A DNA stretch of 64,000 bases. It comes from Trichomonas vaginalis G3. Its lineage: Eukaryota > Parabasalia > Trichomonadida > Trichomonadidae. The stretch covers positions 24,719,411 to 24,783,410 of the forward strand of contig NC_067203.1 of NCBI RefSeq assembly GCF_026262505.1. Reading direction: 5' to 3'. The notes beneath the pieces were generated by a model that was not told where the DNA came from, did not search any database, and saw only the letters and a list, made by a program, of their open reading frames with translations. Positions 33,901 through 47,995 of the stretch are shown one piece after another (position 1 is the stretch's first letter; the number at the start of each line of letters is the position of its first letter). Both the position numbers and the translations under genes were made by a program.

Positions 33901-35060
33901 ACCCTCATTTCTACCCTCATGAATTTTCATACGGAATCTCTTCGTAAATGTTTTGTCATGATTTCTTCATCGTAATGAGTGTAAATGTTTTGTCGAAACT
34001 TCATCGTACATGTTTTGTCGAAACTTCTTCATCGTAATGAGTGTATATGCTTTGTCATGATGTCTTCATCGTAAATGTTTTGTCATGATTTCTTCATCGT
34101 ACATGTTTTGTCATGACTTCTTCATCGTAATGAGTGTAAATGTTTTGTCAAACATGAACGTAAATGATCCAAAAATAATGTTTATGTTAGAATGTTAGAT
34201 CTAACCTCATTTCTACCCTCATTTCTACCCTCATGAATTTTCATACGGAATCTCTTCGTATATGTTTTGTCATGATTTCTTCATCGTAATGAGCGTATAT
34301 TCTTTGTCAAACATGAGCGTATATGTTTTGTCATGATTTATTCATCGTAATGAGCGTATATGTTTTGTCATGATTTCATCGTACATGTTTTGTCATGATT
34401 TCATCGTATATGTTTTGTCATGATTTCATCGTAATGAGTGTAAATGAACCAAAAATAATGTTTACGTTCATGTTTGACAACACAGCAGGGGAAGGCAGTT
34501 ATGAATTATTTTTGAAGAACTGAAGGTGTCACTACGTCACCATGTGTCACTCGGTTAATTAACTTCTCTGAAAAAATGAGACAACATGACATTTTGACAA
34601 CACAGCAGGGAAAGGCAGTTATGAATTATTTTTGAAGAACTGAAGGTGTCACTACGTCACCATGTGTCACTCGGTTAATTAACTTCTCTGAAAAAATGAG
34701 ACAACATGACATTTTGACAACAACACAGGAAATAAATGTTTACGTATATGTTTTGTCAAGACCTCATCGTATATGTTTTGTCATGATTTCTTCGTATATG
34801 TTTTGTCATGACTTCTTCATCGTAATGAGTGTAAATGATCCAAAAATAATGTTTAGGTGAAGAGGTGAGATCTCACCTCTTTTCTCACCTCATTGAATTT
34901 TCATGATTTCTTCATCGTAATGAGTGTAAATGATCCAAAAATAATGTTTAGGTGAAGAGGTGAGATCTCACCTCTTTTCTCACCTCTTTTCTCACCTCAT
35001 TGAATTTTCATGATTTCTTCATCGTAATGAGCGTAAATGTTTTGTCATGATTTCATCGTA
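27969..35060 (+). repeat. Second copy of the 7.1-kb segment before the gap
   Basis: Repeats 20848-27943 module by module: the hairpin block, the twin 120-bp segment, the AGATCT dyads, the short block at 30258, the KilA-N-like block and the AGATCT series. This is more likely overlapping contig ends than a real duplication. Confidence 0.85.
32200..32665 (+). pseudogene. KilA-N-like block, left arm copy after the gap (fossil)
   Basis: Main part at about 32240-32530 with the HPDLVHFV and WCSVKYAFYV signature, followed by the partial second core at about 32580-32660. Between them is an AGATCT palindrome (AAGTGAAGATCTTCACTT). Bounded on both sides by AGATCT dyads (32160 and 32693). Part of the giant element; broken. 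Confidence 0.65.
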
Positions 35061-38000
35061 CATGTTTTGTCAAAACTTCATCGTATATGTTTTGTCAAAC
35101 ATGAGCGTAAATGTTTTGTCATGATTTCTTCATCGTACATGTTTTGTCATGATTTCTTCGTATATGTTTTGTCATGATTTCTTCATCGTACATGTTTTGT
35201 CATGATTTCTTCGTATATGTTTTGTCATGATTTCTTCATCGTAATGAGCGTATATGTTTTGTCAAACATGAGCGTATATGTTTTGTCAAGACTTCTTCAT
35301 CGTAATGAGCGTAAATGATTTGTCATGATTTCTTCATCGTAATGAGCGTATATGTTTTGTCAAACATGAACGTAAATGTTTTGTCAAAACTTCTTCGTAA
35401 ATGTTTTGTCATGACTTCTTCATCGTAATGAGCGTATATGTTTTGTCAAACATGAGCGTATATGTTTTGTCAAGACTTCTTCATCGTAATGAGCGTAAAT
35501 GATTTGTCATGATTTCTTCATCGTAATGAGCGTATATGTTTTGTCAAACATGAACGTAAATGTTTTGTCAAAACTTCTTCGTAAATGTTTTGTCATGATT
35601 TAATCGTACATGTTTTGTCGAAACTTCATCGTATATGTTTTGTCAAGACTTCTTCATCGTAATGAGCGTAAATGATTTGTCATGATTTCTTCATCGTAAT
35701 GAGCGTATATGTTTTGTCAAACATGAACGTAAATGTTTTGTCAAAACTTCTTCGTAAATGTTTTGTCATGACTTCTTCATCGTAATGAGCGTATATGTTT
35801 TGTCAAACATGAGCGTATATGTTTTGTCAAGACTTCTTCATCGTAATGAGCGTAAATGATTTGTCATGATTTCTTCATCGTACATGTTTTGTCATGATTT
35901 CTTCGTATATGTTTTGTCATGATTTCTTCATCGTAATGAGCGTAAATGTTTTGTCAAACATGAGCGTATATGTTTTGTCAAGACTTCTTCATCGTAATGA
36001 GCGTAAATGATTTGTCATGATTTCTTCATCGTAATGAGCGTATATGTTTGTCAAACATGAACGTAAATTTGTCAAAACTTCTTCGTAAATGTTTTGTCAT
36101 GACTTCTTCATCGTAATGAGCGTATATGTTTTGTCAAACATGAGCGTATATGTTTTGTCAAGACTTCTTCATCGTAATGAGCGTAAATGATTTGTCATGA
36201 TTTCTTCATCGTAATGAGCGTATATGTTTTGTCAAACATGAGCGTAAATGTTTTGTCATGATTTCTTCATCGTACATGTTTTGTCATGATTTCTTCGTAT
36301 ATGTTTTGTCATGATTTCTTCATCGTAATGAGCGTATATGTTTTGTCAAACATGAGCGTATATGTTTTGTCAAGACTTCTTCATCGTAATGAGCGTAAAT
36401 GATTTGTCATGATTTCTTCATCGTAATGAGCTATATGTTTTTGTCAAACATGAACGTAAATGTTTTGTCAAAACTTCTTCGTAAATGTTTTGTCATGACT
36501 TCTTCATCGTAATGAGCGTATATGTTTTGTCAAACATGAACTATATGTTTTGTCAAGACTTCTTCATCGTAATGAGCGTAAATGATTTGTCATGATTTCT
36601 TCATCGTAATGAGCGTATATGTTTTGTCAAACATGAACGTAAATGTTTTGTCAAAACTTCTTCGTAAATGTTTTGTCATGATTTAATCGTACATGTTTTG
36701 TCAAAACTTCTTCGTATATGTTTTGTCATGATTTCTTCATCGTAATGAGCGTAAATGTTTTGTCAAACATGAACGTAAATGTTTTGTCAAGACTTCTTCA
36801 TCGTAATGAGCGTAAATGATTTGTCATGATTTCTTCATCGTAATGAGCGTATATGTTTTGTCAAACATGAACGTAAATGTTTTGTCAAAACTTCTTCGTA
36901 AATGTTTTGTCATGACTTCTTCATCGTAATGAGCGTATATGTTTTGTCAAACATGAGCGTATATGTTTTGTCAAGACTTCTTCATCGTAATGAGCGTAAA
37001 TGATTTGTCATGATTCTTTCATCGTAATGAGCGTATATGTTTTGTCAAACATGAACGTAAATGTTTTGTCAAAACTTCTTCGTAAATGTTTTGTCATGAC
37101 TTCTTCATCGTAATGAGCGTATATGTTTTGTCAAACATGAGCGTATATGTTTTGTCAAGACTTCTTCATCGTAATGAGCGTAAATGATTTGTCATGATTT
37201 CTTCATCGTAATGAGCGTATATGTTTTGTCAAACATGAACGTATATGTTTTGTCAAAACTTCTTCGTAAATGTTTTGTCATGATTTAATCGTACATGTTT
37301 TGTCGAAACTTCATCGTATATGTTTTGTCATGATTTCTTCATCGTAATGAGCGTAAATGTTTTGTCAAACATGAACGTATATGTTTTGTCAAGACTTCTT
37401 CATCGTAATGAGCGTAAATGATTTGTCATGATTTCTTCATCGTAATGAGCGTATATGTTTTGTCAAACATGAACGTAAATGTTTTGTCAAAACTTCTTCG
37501 TAAATGTTTTGTCATGACTTCTTCGTATATGTTTTGTCAAACATGAGCGTATATGTTTTGTCAAGACTTCTTCATCGTAATGAGCGTAAATGATTTGTCA
37601 TGATTTCTTCATCGTAATGAGCGTATATGTTTTGTCAAACATGAACGTAAATGTTTTGTCAAGACTTCTTCATCGTAATGAGCGTAAATGATTTGTCATG
37701 ACTTCTTCATCGTAATGAGCGTATATGTTTTGTCAAACATGAGCGTATATGTTTTGTCAAGACTTCTTCATCGTAATGAGCGTAAATGATTTGTCATGAT
37801 TTCTTCATCGTAATGAGCGTATATGTTTTGTCAAACATGAACGTAAATGTTTTGTCAAGACTTCTTCATCGTAATGAGCGTAAATGATTTGTCATGATTT
37901 CTTCATCGTAATGAGCGTATATGTTTTGTCAAACATGAACGTAAATGTTTTGTCAAAACTTCTTCGTAAATGTTTTGTCATGACTTCTTCATCGTAATGA

Positions 38001-39690
38001 GCGTATATGTTTTGTCAAACATGAGCGTATATGTTTTGTCAAGACTTCTTCATCGTAATGAGCGTAAATGATTTGTCATGATTTCTTCATCGTATATGTT
38101 TTGTCAAACATGAACGTAAATGTTTTGTCATGATTTCTTCATCGTACATGTTTTGTCATGATTTCTTCGTATATGTTTTGTCATGATTTCTTCATCGTAA
38201 TGAGCGTATATGTTTTGTCAAACATGAGCGTATATGTTTTGTCAAGACTTCTTCATCGTAATGAGCGTAAATGATTTGTCATGATTTTTCATCGTAATGA
38301 GCGTATATGTTTTGTCAAACATGAACGTAAATGTTTTGTCAAAACTTCTTCGTAAATGTTTTGTCATGACTTCTTCATCGTAATGAGCGTATATGTTTTG
38401 TCAAACATGAGCGTATATGTTTTGTCAAGACTTCTTCATCGTAATGAGCGTAAATGATTTGTCATGATTTCTTCATCGTAATGAGCGTATATGTTTTGTC
38501 AAACATGAACGTAAATGTTTTGTCAAAACTTCTTCGTAAATGTTTTGTCATGATTTAATCGTACATGTTTTGTCGAAACTTCATCGTATATGTTTTGTCA
38601 TGATTTCTTCATCGTAATGAGCGTAAATGTTTTGTCAAACATGAACGTAAATGTTTTGTCAAGACTTCTTCATCGTAATGAGCGTAAATGATTTGTCATG
38701 ACTTCTTCATCGTAATGAGCGTATATGTTTTGTCAAACATGAACGTAAATGTTTTGTCAAAACTTCTTCGTAAATGTTTTGTCATGACTTCTTCATCGTA
38801 ATGAGCGTATATGTTTTGTCAAACATGAGCGTATATGTTTTGTCAAGACTTCTTCATCGTAATGAGCGTAAATGATTTGTCATGATTTCTTCATCGTAAT
38901 GAGCGTATATGTTTTGTCAAACATGAACGTAAATGTTTTGTCAAAACTTCTTCGTAAATGTTTTGTCATGATTTAATCGTACATGTTTTGTCGAAACTTC
39001 ATCGTATATGTTTTGTCATGATTTCTTCATCGTAATGAGCGTAAATGTTTTGTCAAACATGAACGTATATGTTTTGTCAAGACTTCTTCATCGTAATGAG
39101 CGTAAATGATTTGTCATGATTTCTTCATCGTAATGAGCGTATATGTTTTGTCAAACATGAACGTAAATGTTTTGTCAAAACTTCTTCGTAAATGTTTTGT
39201 CATGACTTCTTCATCGTAATGAGCGTATATGTTTTGTCAAGACTTCTTCATCGTAATGAGCGTAAATGATTTGTCATGATTTCTTCATCGTAATGAGCGT
39301 ATATGTTTTGTCAAACATGAACGTAAATGTTTTGTCAAGACTTCTTCATCGTAATGAGCGTAAATGATTTGTCATGACTTCTTCATCGTAATGAGCGTAT
39401 ATGTTTTGTCAAACATGAGCGTATATGTTTTGTCAAGACTTCTTCATCGTAATGAGCGTAAATGATTTGTCATGATTTCTTCATCGTAATGAGCGTATAT
39501 GTTTTGTCAAACATGAACGTAAATGTTTTGTCAAAACTTCTTCGTAAATGTTTTGTCATGATTTAATCGTACATGTTTTGTCGAAACTCATCGTATATGT
39601 TTTGTCATTATTTCTTCATCGTAATGAGCGTAAATGTTTTGTCAAACATGAACGTAAATGTTTTGTCAAGACTTCTTCATCGTAATGAGC
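35035..39690 (+). repeat. Higher-order satellite array, ~184-bp unit
   Basis: Monomers recur in a fixed order: 24-bp TTTGTCAAACATGAG, 28-bp TTTGTCAAGAC, 9-bp linker, 28-bp GATTTGTCATGA, linker, 24-bp AAACATGAA, 25-bp AAAACTTCTT, 28-bp CATGACTTCTTCAT, linker. This sums to about 184 bp, repeated roughly 20-25 times with local deletions and insertions. The right arm has less than 1 kb of the same type next to the centre. Confidence 0.8.
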
Positions 39691-39699
39691 GTAAATGAC

Positions 39700-39763
39700 C
39701 CAAAAATAATGTTTATGTTAGAATGTTAGATCTAACACCTTTTCTAACATGTTTTCTAACATG
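39700..39763. repeat. AGATCT dyad bordering the centre (left)
   Basis: GTTAGA-family dyad with AGATCT at 39728-39733; the inverted partner is at 40051-40112. Confidence 0.75.
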
Positions 39764-40050
39764 GAGGATTTCATTAGATATACACATTCTTCCTTCATTT
39801 CATTCTATACACAATTTACATCATAGACGATTTAATAGATATAATACTTTACTGTTTCATCTGATATAAACATTCTTCCTCCATTTCATTCTATACACAA
39901 TTTACATCATAGACGATTTAATAGATATAATACTTTACTGTTTCATCTGATATAAAACATTATTTGTTGAAAGTATCCTAAAAATATTTGATGGACTTTA
40001 ACTAAAATAAATGTTTAGGGAAGAATGTGTATATCTAATGAAAATCCTCC
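39764..40050. other. Central spacer of the giant palindrome
   Basis: The only stretch where satellite orientation switches. Its edges (GGATTTCATTAGATATACAC at 39764-39783 and its near-complement at about 40028-40047) are inverted repeats. The middle holds two near-identical direct 86-bp units (39785-39870 and 39871-39956) followed by about 70 bp of unrelated AT-rich sequence. It lies within 70 bp of the geometric midpoint of the element. No coding capacity. Confidence 0.75.
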
Positions 40051-40112
40051 ATGTTAGAAAACATTTAGAAAAGGTGTTAGATCTAACATTCTAACATAAA
40101 CATTATTTTTGG
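40051..40112. repeat. AGATCT dyad bordering the centre (right)
   Basis: Inverted partner of 39700-39763; AGATCT at 40079-40084. Confidence 0.75.
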
Positions 40113-43100
40113 GTCATTTACGCTCATTACGATGAAGAAGTCTTGACAAAACATTTACGATGAAGTCATAACTGCCTTCCTCCTGTGTTGTGTCTAAATG
40201 TCATGTTGTCTCATTTTTTCAGAGAAGTTAAATTACCTGGTGACACATGGTGACGTAGTGACACCTTCAGTTCTTCAAAAATAATTCATTATTGAATAAC
40301 CTAAAAACCATCTACCCTAAACATTATTTTTGGGTCATTTACGCTCATTACGATGAAGAAGTCTTGACAAAACATTTACGTTCATGTTTGACAAAACATT
40401 TACGCTCATTACGATGAAGAAATCATGACAAAACATATACGATGAAGTTTCGACAAAACATGTACGATTAAATCATGACAAAACATTTACGAAGAAGTTT
40501 TGACAAAACATTTACGTTCATGTTTGACAAAACATATACGCTCATTACGATGAAAGAATCATGACAAATCATTTACGCTCATTACGATGAAGAAGTCTTG
40601 ACAAAACATATACGCTCATGTTTGACAAAACATATACGCTCATTACGATGAAGAAGTCATGACAAAACATATACGAAGAAATCATGACAAAACATGTACG
40701 ATGAAGAAATCATGACAAAACATTTACGCTCATGTTTGACAAAACATATACGATGAAGTTTTGACAAAACATGTACGATGAAATCATGACAAAACATTTA
40801 CGCTCATTACGATGAAGAAATCATGAAAATTCAATGAGGTGAGAAAAGAGGTGAGAAAAGAGGTGAGATCTCACCTCTTCACCTAAACATTATTTTTGGA
40901 TCATTTACACTCATTACGATGAAGAAATCATGAAAATTCAATGAGGTGAGAAAAGAGGTGAGATCTCACCTCTTCACCTAAACATTATTTTTGGATCATT
41001 TACACTCATTACGATGAAGAAGTCATGACAAAACATATACGAAGAAATCATGACAAAACATATACGATGAGGTCTTGACAAAACATATACGTAAACATTT
41101 ATTCCTGTGTTGTTGTCAAAATGTCATGTTGTCTCATTTTTCAGAGAAGTTAATTAACCGAGTGACACATGGTGACGTAGTGACACCTTCAGTTCTTCAA
41201 AAATAATTCAATACTGCCTTCCCCTGCTGTGTTGTCAAAATGTCATGTTGTCTCATTTTTTCAGAGAAGTTAATTAACCGAGTGACACATGGTGACGTAG
41301 TGACACCTTCAGTTCTTCAAAATAATTCATAACTGCCTTCCCCTGCTGTGTTGTCAAACATGAACGTAAACATTATTTTTGGTTCATTTACACTCATTAC
41401 GATGAAATCATGACAAAGCATATACGATGAAATCATGACAAAACATGTACGACGAAATCATGACAAAACATATACGCTCATTACGATGAAGAAATCATGA
41501 CAAAGCATATACGCTCATGTTTGACAAAGAATATACGCTCATTACGATGAAGAAATCATGACAAAACATTTACGAAGAGATTCCGTATGAAAATTCATGA
41601 GGGTAGAAATGAGGGTAGAAATGAGGTTTAGATCTAACATTCTAACATAAACATTATTTTTGGATCATTTACGTTCATGTTTGACAAAACATTTACACTC
41701 ATTACGATGAAGAATCATTGACAAAACATGTCGATGAAGAAGTCATGACAAAAACATTTACGATGAAGACATCATGACAAAAGCATATAACTTCATTACG
41801 ATGAAGAAGTTTCGACAAAACATGTACGATGAAGTTTCGACAAAACATTTACACTCATACGATGAAGAAATCATGACAAAACATTTACGAAGAGATTCCG
41901 TATGAAAATTCATGAGGTAGAAAATGAGGGTAAAATGAGGTTAGATCTAACCATCTACCCTAAACATTATTTTTGGATCATTTACGTTCATGTTTGACAA
42001 AACATATACGCTCATTACGATGAAATCATGACAAAACATATACGATGAAGAAGTCTTGACAAAACATTTACGCTCATGTTTGACAAAGAATATACGTTCA
42101 TTACGATGAAGTTTCGACAAACATGTACGAAGAAATCATGACAAAACATATACGATGAAGTTTCGACAAAGCATATACGATGAAGAAATCATGAAAATTC
42201 ATGAGGTGAGAAAAGAGGTGAGATCTCACCTCTTCACCTAAACATTATTTTTGGATCATTTACGCTCATTACGATGAAGAAATCATGACAAAGCATATAC
42301 GTTCATGTTTGACAAAGCATATACGCTCATTACGATGAAGAAATCATGACAAATCATTTACGCTCATTACGATGAAGAAGTCTTGACAAAACATATACGC
42401 TCATGTTTGACAAAGAATATACGCTCATTACGATGAAGAAATCATGACAAAACATATACGATGAAGAAATCATGACAAAACATTTACGATGAAGACATCA
42501 TGACAAAGCATATACACTCATTACGATGAAGAAGTTTCGACAAAACATGTACGATGAAGTTTCGACAAAACATTTACACTCATTACGATGAAGAAATCAT
42601 GACAAAACATTTACGAAGAGATTCCGTATGAAAATTCATGAGGGTAGAAATGAGGTTAGATCTAACCATCTACCCTAAACATTATTTTTGGATCATTTAC
42701 GCTCATGTTAGAAAACATGTTAGAAAAGGTGTTAGATCTAACATTCTAAACATAAACATTATTTATGGATCATATTACGCTCATTACGATGAATAATCAT
42801 GACAAAACATATACGCTCATGTTTGACAAAGAATTATACGCTCATTACGATGAAGAAATCATGACAAAAACATATCGATGTGAGAAGTCTTGACAAAACA
42901 TTTACGATGAAGAAATCATGACAAAGCATATACACTCATTACGATGAAGAAGTTTCGACAAATCATTTACGAAGAAGTTTCGACAAAACATGTACGATGA
43001 AGTTTCGACAAAACATGTACGATGAAGAAATCATGACAAAGCATATACGCTCATTACGATGAAGAAATCATGACAAAACATTTACGAAGAAATCATGACA

Positions 43101-43528
43101 AAACATTTACGAAGAAGAAATCATGACAAATCATTTACGTTCATGTTTGACAAAACATATACGATGAAGAAATCATGACAAAACATTTACGAAGAAGAAA
43201 CCTTGACAAAGCATATCCGTTCATGTTTGACAAAGCATATACGATGAAGAAATCATGACAAATCATTTACGCTCATGTTTGACAAAACATATACGATGAA
43301 ACCTTGACAAAACATTTACGCCATTACGATGAAGAAGTTCGACAAATCATTTACGAAGAAAGTTTCGACAAAACATGTACGATGAAGTTTCGACAAAACA
43401 TGTACGATGAAGAAATCATGACAAAGCATATACGCTCATTACGATGAAGAATCATGAAAATTCAATGAGGTAGAAATGAGGGTAGAAATGAGGTTAGATC
43501 TAACCATCTACCCTAAACATTATTTTTG

Positions 43529-43990
43529 CTGAATTCAACAACAAATGAACGAGTCAGGATGTATGCAAATACCTTTGAATTCATTCATAACACCCTTAGT
43601 AAGCTCATAAAATGCTTGTTTTTGCATCACATTTTGACGAAGTGAAGATCTTCACTTGGTCAAAAATGTTTTGCATCTCTACTGTATCTTCGAGTTCTTC
43701 TTCATCTAACTTCTCATGAACTTTCTTGTCTATGGAGTCCATAATATCTTTGACATAAAATGCATACTTTACAGAGCACCATTCAACAACAAAATGAACG
43801 AGGTCAGGATGTATGCAAATACCTTTGAATTCATTCATAAATGCCTTAGTAAGCTCATAAAATGTTTGTTTTGAGGTCGAGCCACTTTTGGCTTGACCGT
43901 ATTCTTTCAACCAAAACTCAAGAATTTTCCTGTGTGAATTTTGTATAAAAAGCAACCATCTGAATTCCGGCGGTTGTTATATTCTTCACA
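43529..43990 (-). pseudogene. KilA-N-like block, right copy 1 (fossil)
   Basis: Contains the longest open stretch of the family in the window (43605-43955), with FKGICIHPDLVHFVVEW and SVKYAFYVKDIMDSI, then an acidic tail rich in Glu/Asp. KilA-N is a DNA-binding domain of phages, large DNA viruses and Mavericks. No usable ATG at its upstream end; read as a broken relic in the giant element. Confidence 0.6.
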
Positions 43991-46900
43991 AAACATGTTA
44001 GAAAACATGTTAGAAAATGTGTTAGATCTAACATTCTAACATAAACATTATTTTTGGGTCATTTACACTCATTACGATGAAGTCATGACAAAACATATAC
44101 GATGAAGTCATGACAAAACATATACGTTCATTACGATGAAATCATGACAAAACATATACGTTCATTACGATGAAATCATGACAAAAACATATACGATGAA
44201 GTCATACAAAACATATACGATGAAGTCATGACAAACATATACGATGAAGTCATACAAAACATATACGATGAAGTCATGACAAAACATATACGATGAAGTC
44301 ATGAAAAACTTTACGATGAACCTTGACAAAGCATATACGTTCATGTTTGACAAAGCATATACGATGAAGAAGTTTTGACAAAGCATTATACGATGAAACC
44401 TTGACAAAACATATACGTTCATGTTTGACAAAGCATATACGAAGAAGTCTTGACAAAACATATACGATGAAGTCATGACAAAGCATATAGAAGAAGTCAT
44501 GACAAGCATATACGATGAAGTCATGACAAAGCATATACGAAGAAGTCATGACAAAGCATATACGTTCATGTTTGACAAAACATAATACGAAGAAGTCTAT
44601 GAACATAATAATATTTCAAACTAGGCCAAATTCTTGCGATTTTATATATGGAATCTCTTCCCTCGGTTTTCTGAGTAAAGCAATTATATGAAATCATTTA
44701 CCACATTACGATGAAGTCATGACAAAAACATATACGAAGAAAGTCATGACAAAACATATACGAAGAAGTCATGACAAAACATTTACCTTCATGTTTGACA
44801 AAACATATACGAAGAAGTCATGACAAAACAATATACGAAAAAGTCATGACAAACATATACGATGAAGTCATGACAAAACATATACGTTTAGTTTCGATGA
44901 AATCAACATGACAAAGCATATACGAAGAAGTCATGACAAAACATTTACGTTCATTACGATGAAATCATGACAAAACATTTACGATGAAATCATGACAAAA
45001 TATATACGATGAAATCTTGACAAAAAATATACGATGAAATCATGACAAAACATATACGATTAAATCATGACAAAAACATTTACGATGAAGAAGTTTCGAC
45101 AAAACATTTACGATGAAGAAGTCTTGACAAAACATTTACGAAGAATCATGACAAAGCATATACGTTCATGTTTGACAAAACATATACGTTCATTCCGATG
45201 AAGAAATCATGACAAAACATTTACGAAGAAATCATGACAAAACATTTACGTTCATGTTTGACAAAACATATACGATGAAGAAATCATGACAAAACATTTA
45301 CGAAGAAGAACCTTGACAAAGCATATCCGTTCATGTTTGACAAAGCATATACGATGAAGAAATCATGACAAATCATTTACGCTCATGTTTGACAAAACAT
45401 ATACGATGAAACCTTGACAAAACATTTACGCTCATTACGATGAAGAAGTTTCGACAAAACATTTACGATGAAGAAGTCTTGACAAAACATTTACGATGAA
45501 GAAATCATGACAAAGCATATACACTCATTACGATGAAGAAGTTTCGACAAATCATTTACGAAGAAGTTTCGACAAAACATGTACGATGAAGATTTCGACA
45601 AACATGTACGATGAAGAAATCATGACAAAGCATATACGCTCATTACGATGAGAAATCATGACAAAACATTTACGTAAGAAATCATGACAAAACAATTTAC
45701 GGATGAAACCTTGACAAAGCATATACGTTCATGTTTGACAAAGCATATACGATGAAGAAGCTTTTGACAAAAGATATACGAATGAAACCATTGAAAACAT
45801 AACGTTCAATGTTTGACAAAGCACTATACGAAGAAGTCTTGACAAAACATATACGATGAAGTCATGACAAAGCATATACGAAGAAGTCATGACAAAGCAT
45901 ATACGATGAAGTCATGACAAAGACTATACGAAAGAAGTCATGACAAAGCATATACGTTCATGTTTGACAAAAACACTTACGAAAAGGTCTCATGAACATA
46001 ATAATAATTTCACAACTAGGAGCCATTCTTTTGCAGGATTTTCATATGAATCTCCTTCCTCGGTTTCTGAGTAAGCAATTATATGAAATCATTTACACTC
46101 ATTACGATGAAGTCATGACAAACATATACGAAGAAGTCATGACAAAACATATACGAAGAAGTCATGACAAAACATTTACGTCATGTTGACAAAACATATC
46201 GAAAAGTCATGACAAAAATATACGAAGAAAGTCATGACAAAACATATACGATGAAGTCATGACAAAACATATACGTTTAGTTTCGATGAAATCAAACATA
46301 CAAAGCATATACGAAGAAGTCATGACAAAACATTTACGTTTCATTACGATGAAATCATGACAAAACATTTACGATGAAATCATGACAAAATATATACGAT
46401 GAAATCTTGACAAAATATATACATGAAATCATGACAAAACATATACGATTAAATCATGACAAAACATATACGATGAAGAAGTTTCGACAAAACATTACGA
46501 TGAAGAAGTCTTGACAAAACATTTACGAAGAAATCATGACAAAAGCATATACGTTCATGTTTGACAAAACATATACGTTCATTCCGATGAAGAAATCATG
46601 ACAAAAACATTTACGAAGAAATCATGACAAAACATTTACGAAGAAATCATGACAAACATTACGAAGAAGAAATTCATGACAAAATCATTTACGTTCATGT
46701 TTGACAAAACATATACGATGAGAAATCATGACAAAACATTTACGAGAAAAACCTTGACAAAGCATATCCGTTCATGTTTGACAAAGCATATACGATGAAG
46801 AAATCATGACAAATCATTTACGCTCATGTTTGACAAAACATATACGATGAAACCTTGACAAAACATTTACGCTCATTACGATGAAGAAGTTTCGACAAAA

Positions 46901-47527
46901 CATTTACGATGAAGAAGTCTTGACAAAACATTACGATGAAGAAATCATGACAAAGCATATACATCATTACGATGAAAGTTTCGACAAATCATTTACGAAG
47001 AAGTTTCGACAAAAGCATGTACGATGAAAGTTTCGACAAAACATGTACGATGAAGAAATCATGACAAAGCATTACGCTCAATTAACAATGAATCAACAAA
47101 CATTTACGAAGAAATCATGACAAAACATTTACGAAGAAGAAATCATGACAAATCATTTACGTTCATGTTTGACAAAACATATACGATAAGAAATCATGAC
47201 AAAACATTTACGAAGAAGAAACCTTGACAAAGCATATACGTTCATGTTTGACAAAGCATATACGATGAAGAATCATGACAAATCATTTACGCTCATGTTT
47301 GACAAAACATATACGATGAAACCTTGACAAAACATTTACGCTCATTACGATGAAGAAGTTTCGACAAAATCATTTACGAAGAAGTTTCGACAAAACACTG
47401 ATACGATGAAAAATCATGACAAAGCATATACGCTCATTACGATGAAGAAATCATGAAAATTCAATGAGAGGTAGAAATGAGGTAGAAATGAGGTTAGATC
47501 TAACCATCTACCCTAAACATATATTTT

Positions 47528-47995
47528 GCTGAATTCAACAACAAAATGAACGAGTCAGGATGTATGCAAATACCTTTGATTCATTCATAACACCCTTAGT
47601 AAGCTCATAAAATGCTTGTTTTTGCATCACATTTTGACGAAGTGAAGATCTTCACTTGGTCAAAAATGTTTTGCATCTTCTACTGTATCTTCGAGTTCTT
47701 CTCATCTAACTTCTCATGAACTTTTCTGTCTATGGAGTCCATAATATCTTTGACATAAAATGCATACTTTACAGAGCACCATTCAACAACAAAATGAACG
47801 AGGTCAGGATGTATGCAAATACCTTTGAATCATTCATAAATGCCTTAGTAAGCTCATAAAATGTTGTTTGTTTGAGGTCGAGCCACTTTTGGCTTGACCG
47901 TATCTTTCAACCAAAACTCAAGATATTTCCTGGTGGAATTTGTATAAAAAGCAACCGTCTGAATTCCGGCGGTGTTATATTCTTCACAAAACATG
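47528..47995 (-). pseudogene. KilA-N-like block, right copy 2 (fossil)
   Basis: Same order of parts as copy 1; broken at several places, some of which may be sequencing errors because the surrounding satellite also shows many small indels. Confidence 0.6.

Larger units (their letters stand above)
20823..39700 (+). repeat. Left satellite array (~25-bp monomers)
   Basis: About 18.9 kb made of a few interchangeable monomers: CGTATATGTTTTGTCATGAC plus TTCAT, CGTATATGCTTTGTCAAACA plus TGAA, a TTTGTCGAAAC form, and a 9-bp CGTAATGAG/CGTAATGAA linker. The invariant core is TTTGTC. All run in the same direction, so translated frames give repetitive peptides that are not genes. Interrupted by AGATCT dyads, KilA-N-like blocks, a twin ~120-bp segment (about 21640-21890) and the N gap. 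Confidence 0.9.

Noticed and set aside
20823-39700. CRISPR-like array
   Set aside because: Repeats are contiguous monomers without unique spacers of constant length, and the DNA is eukaryotic.
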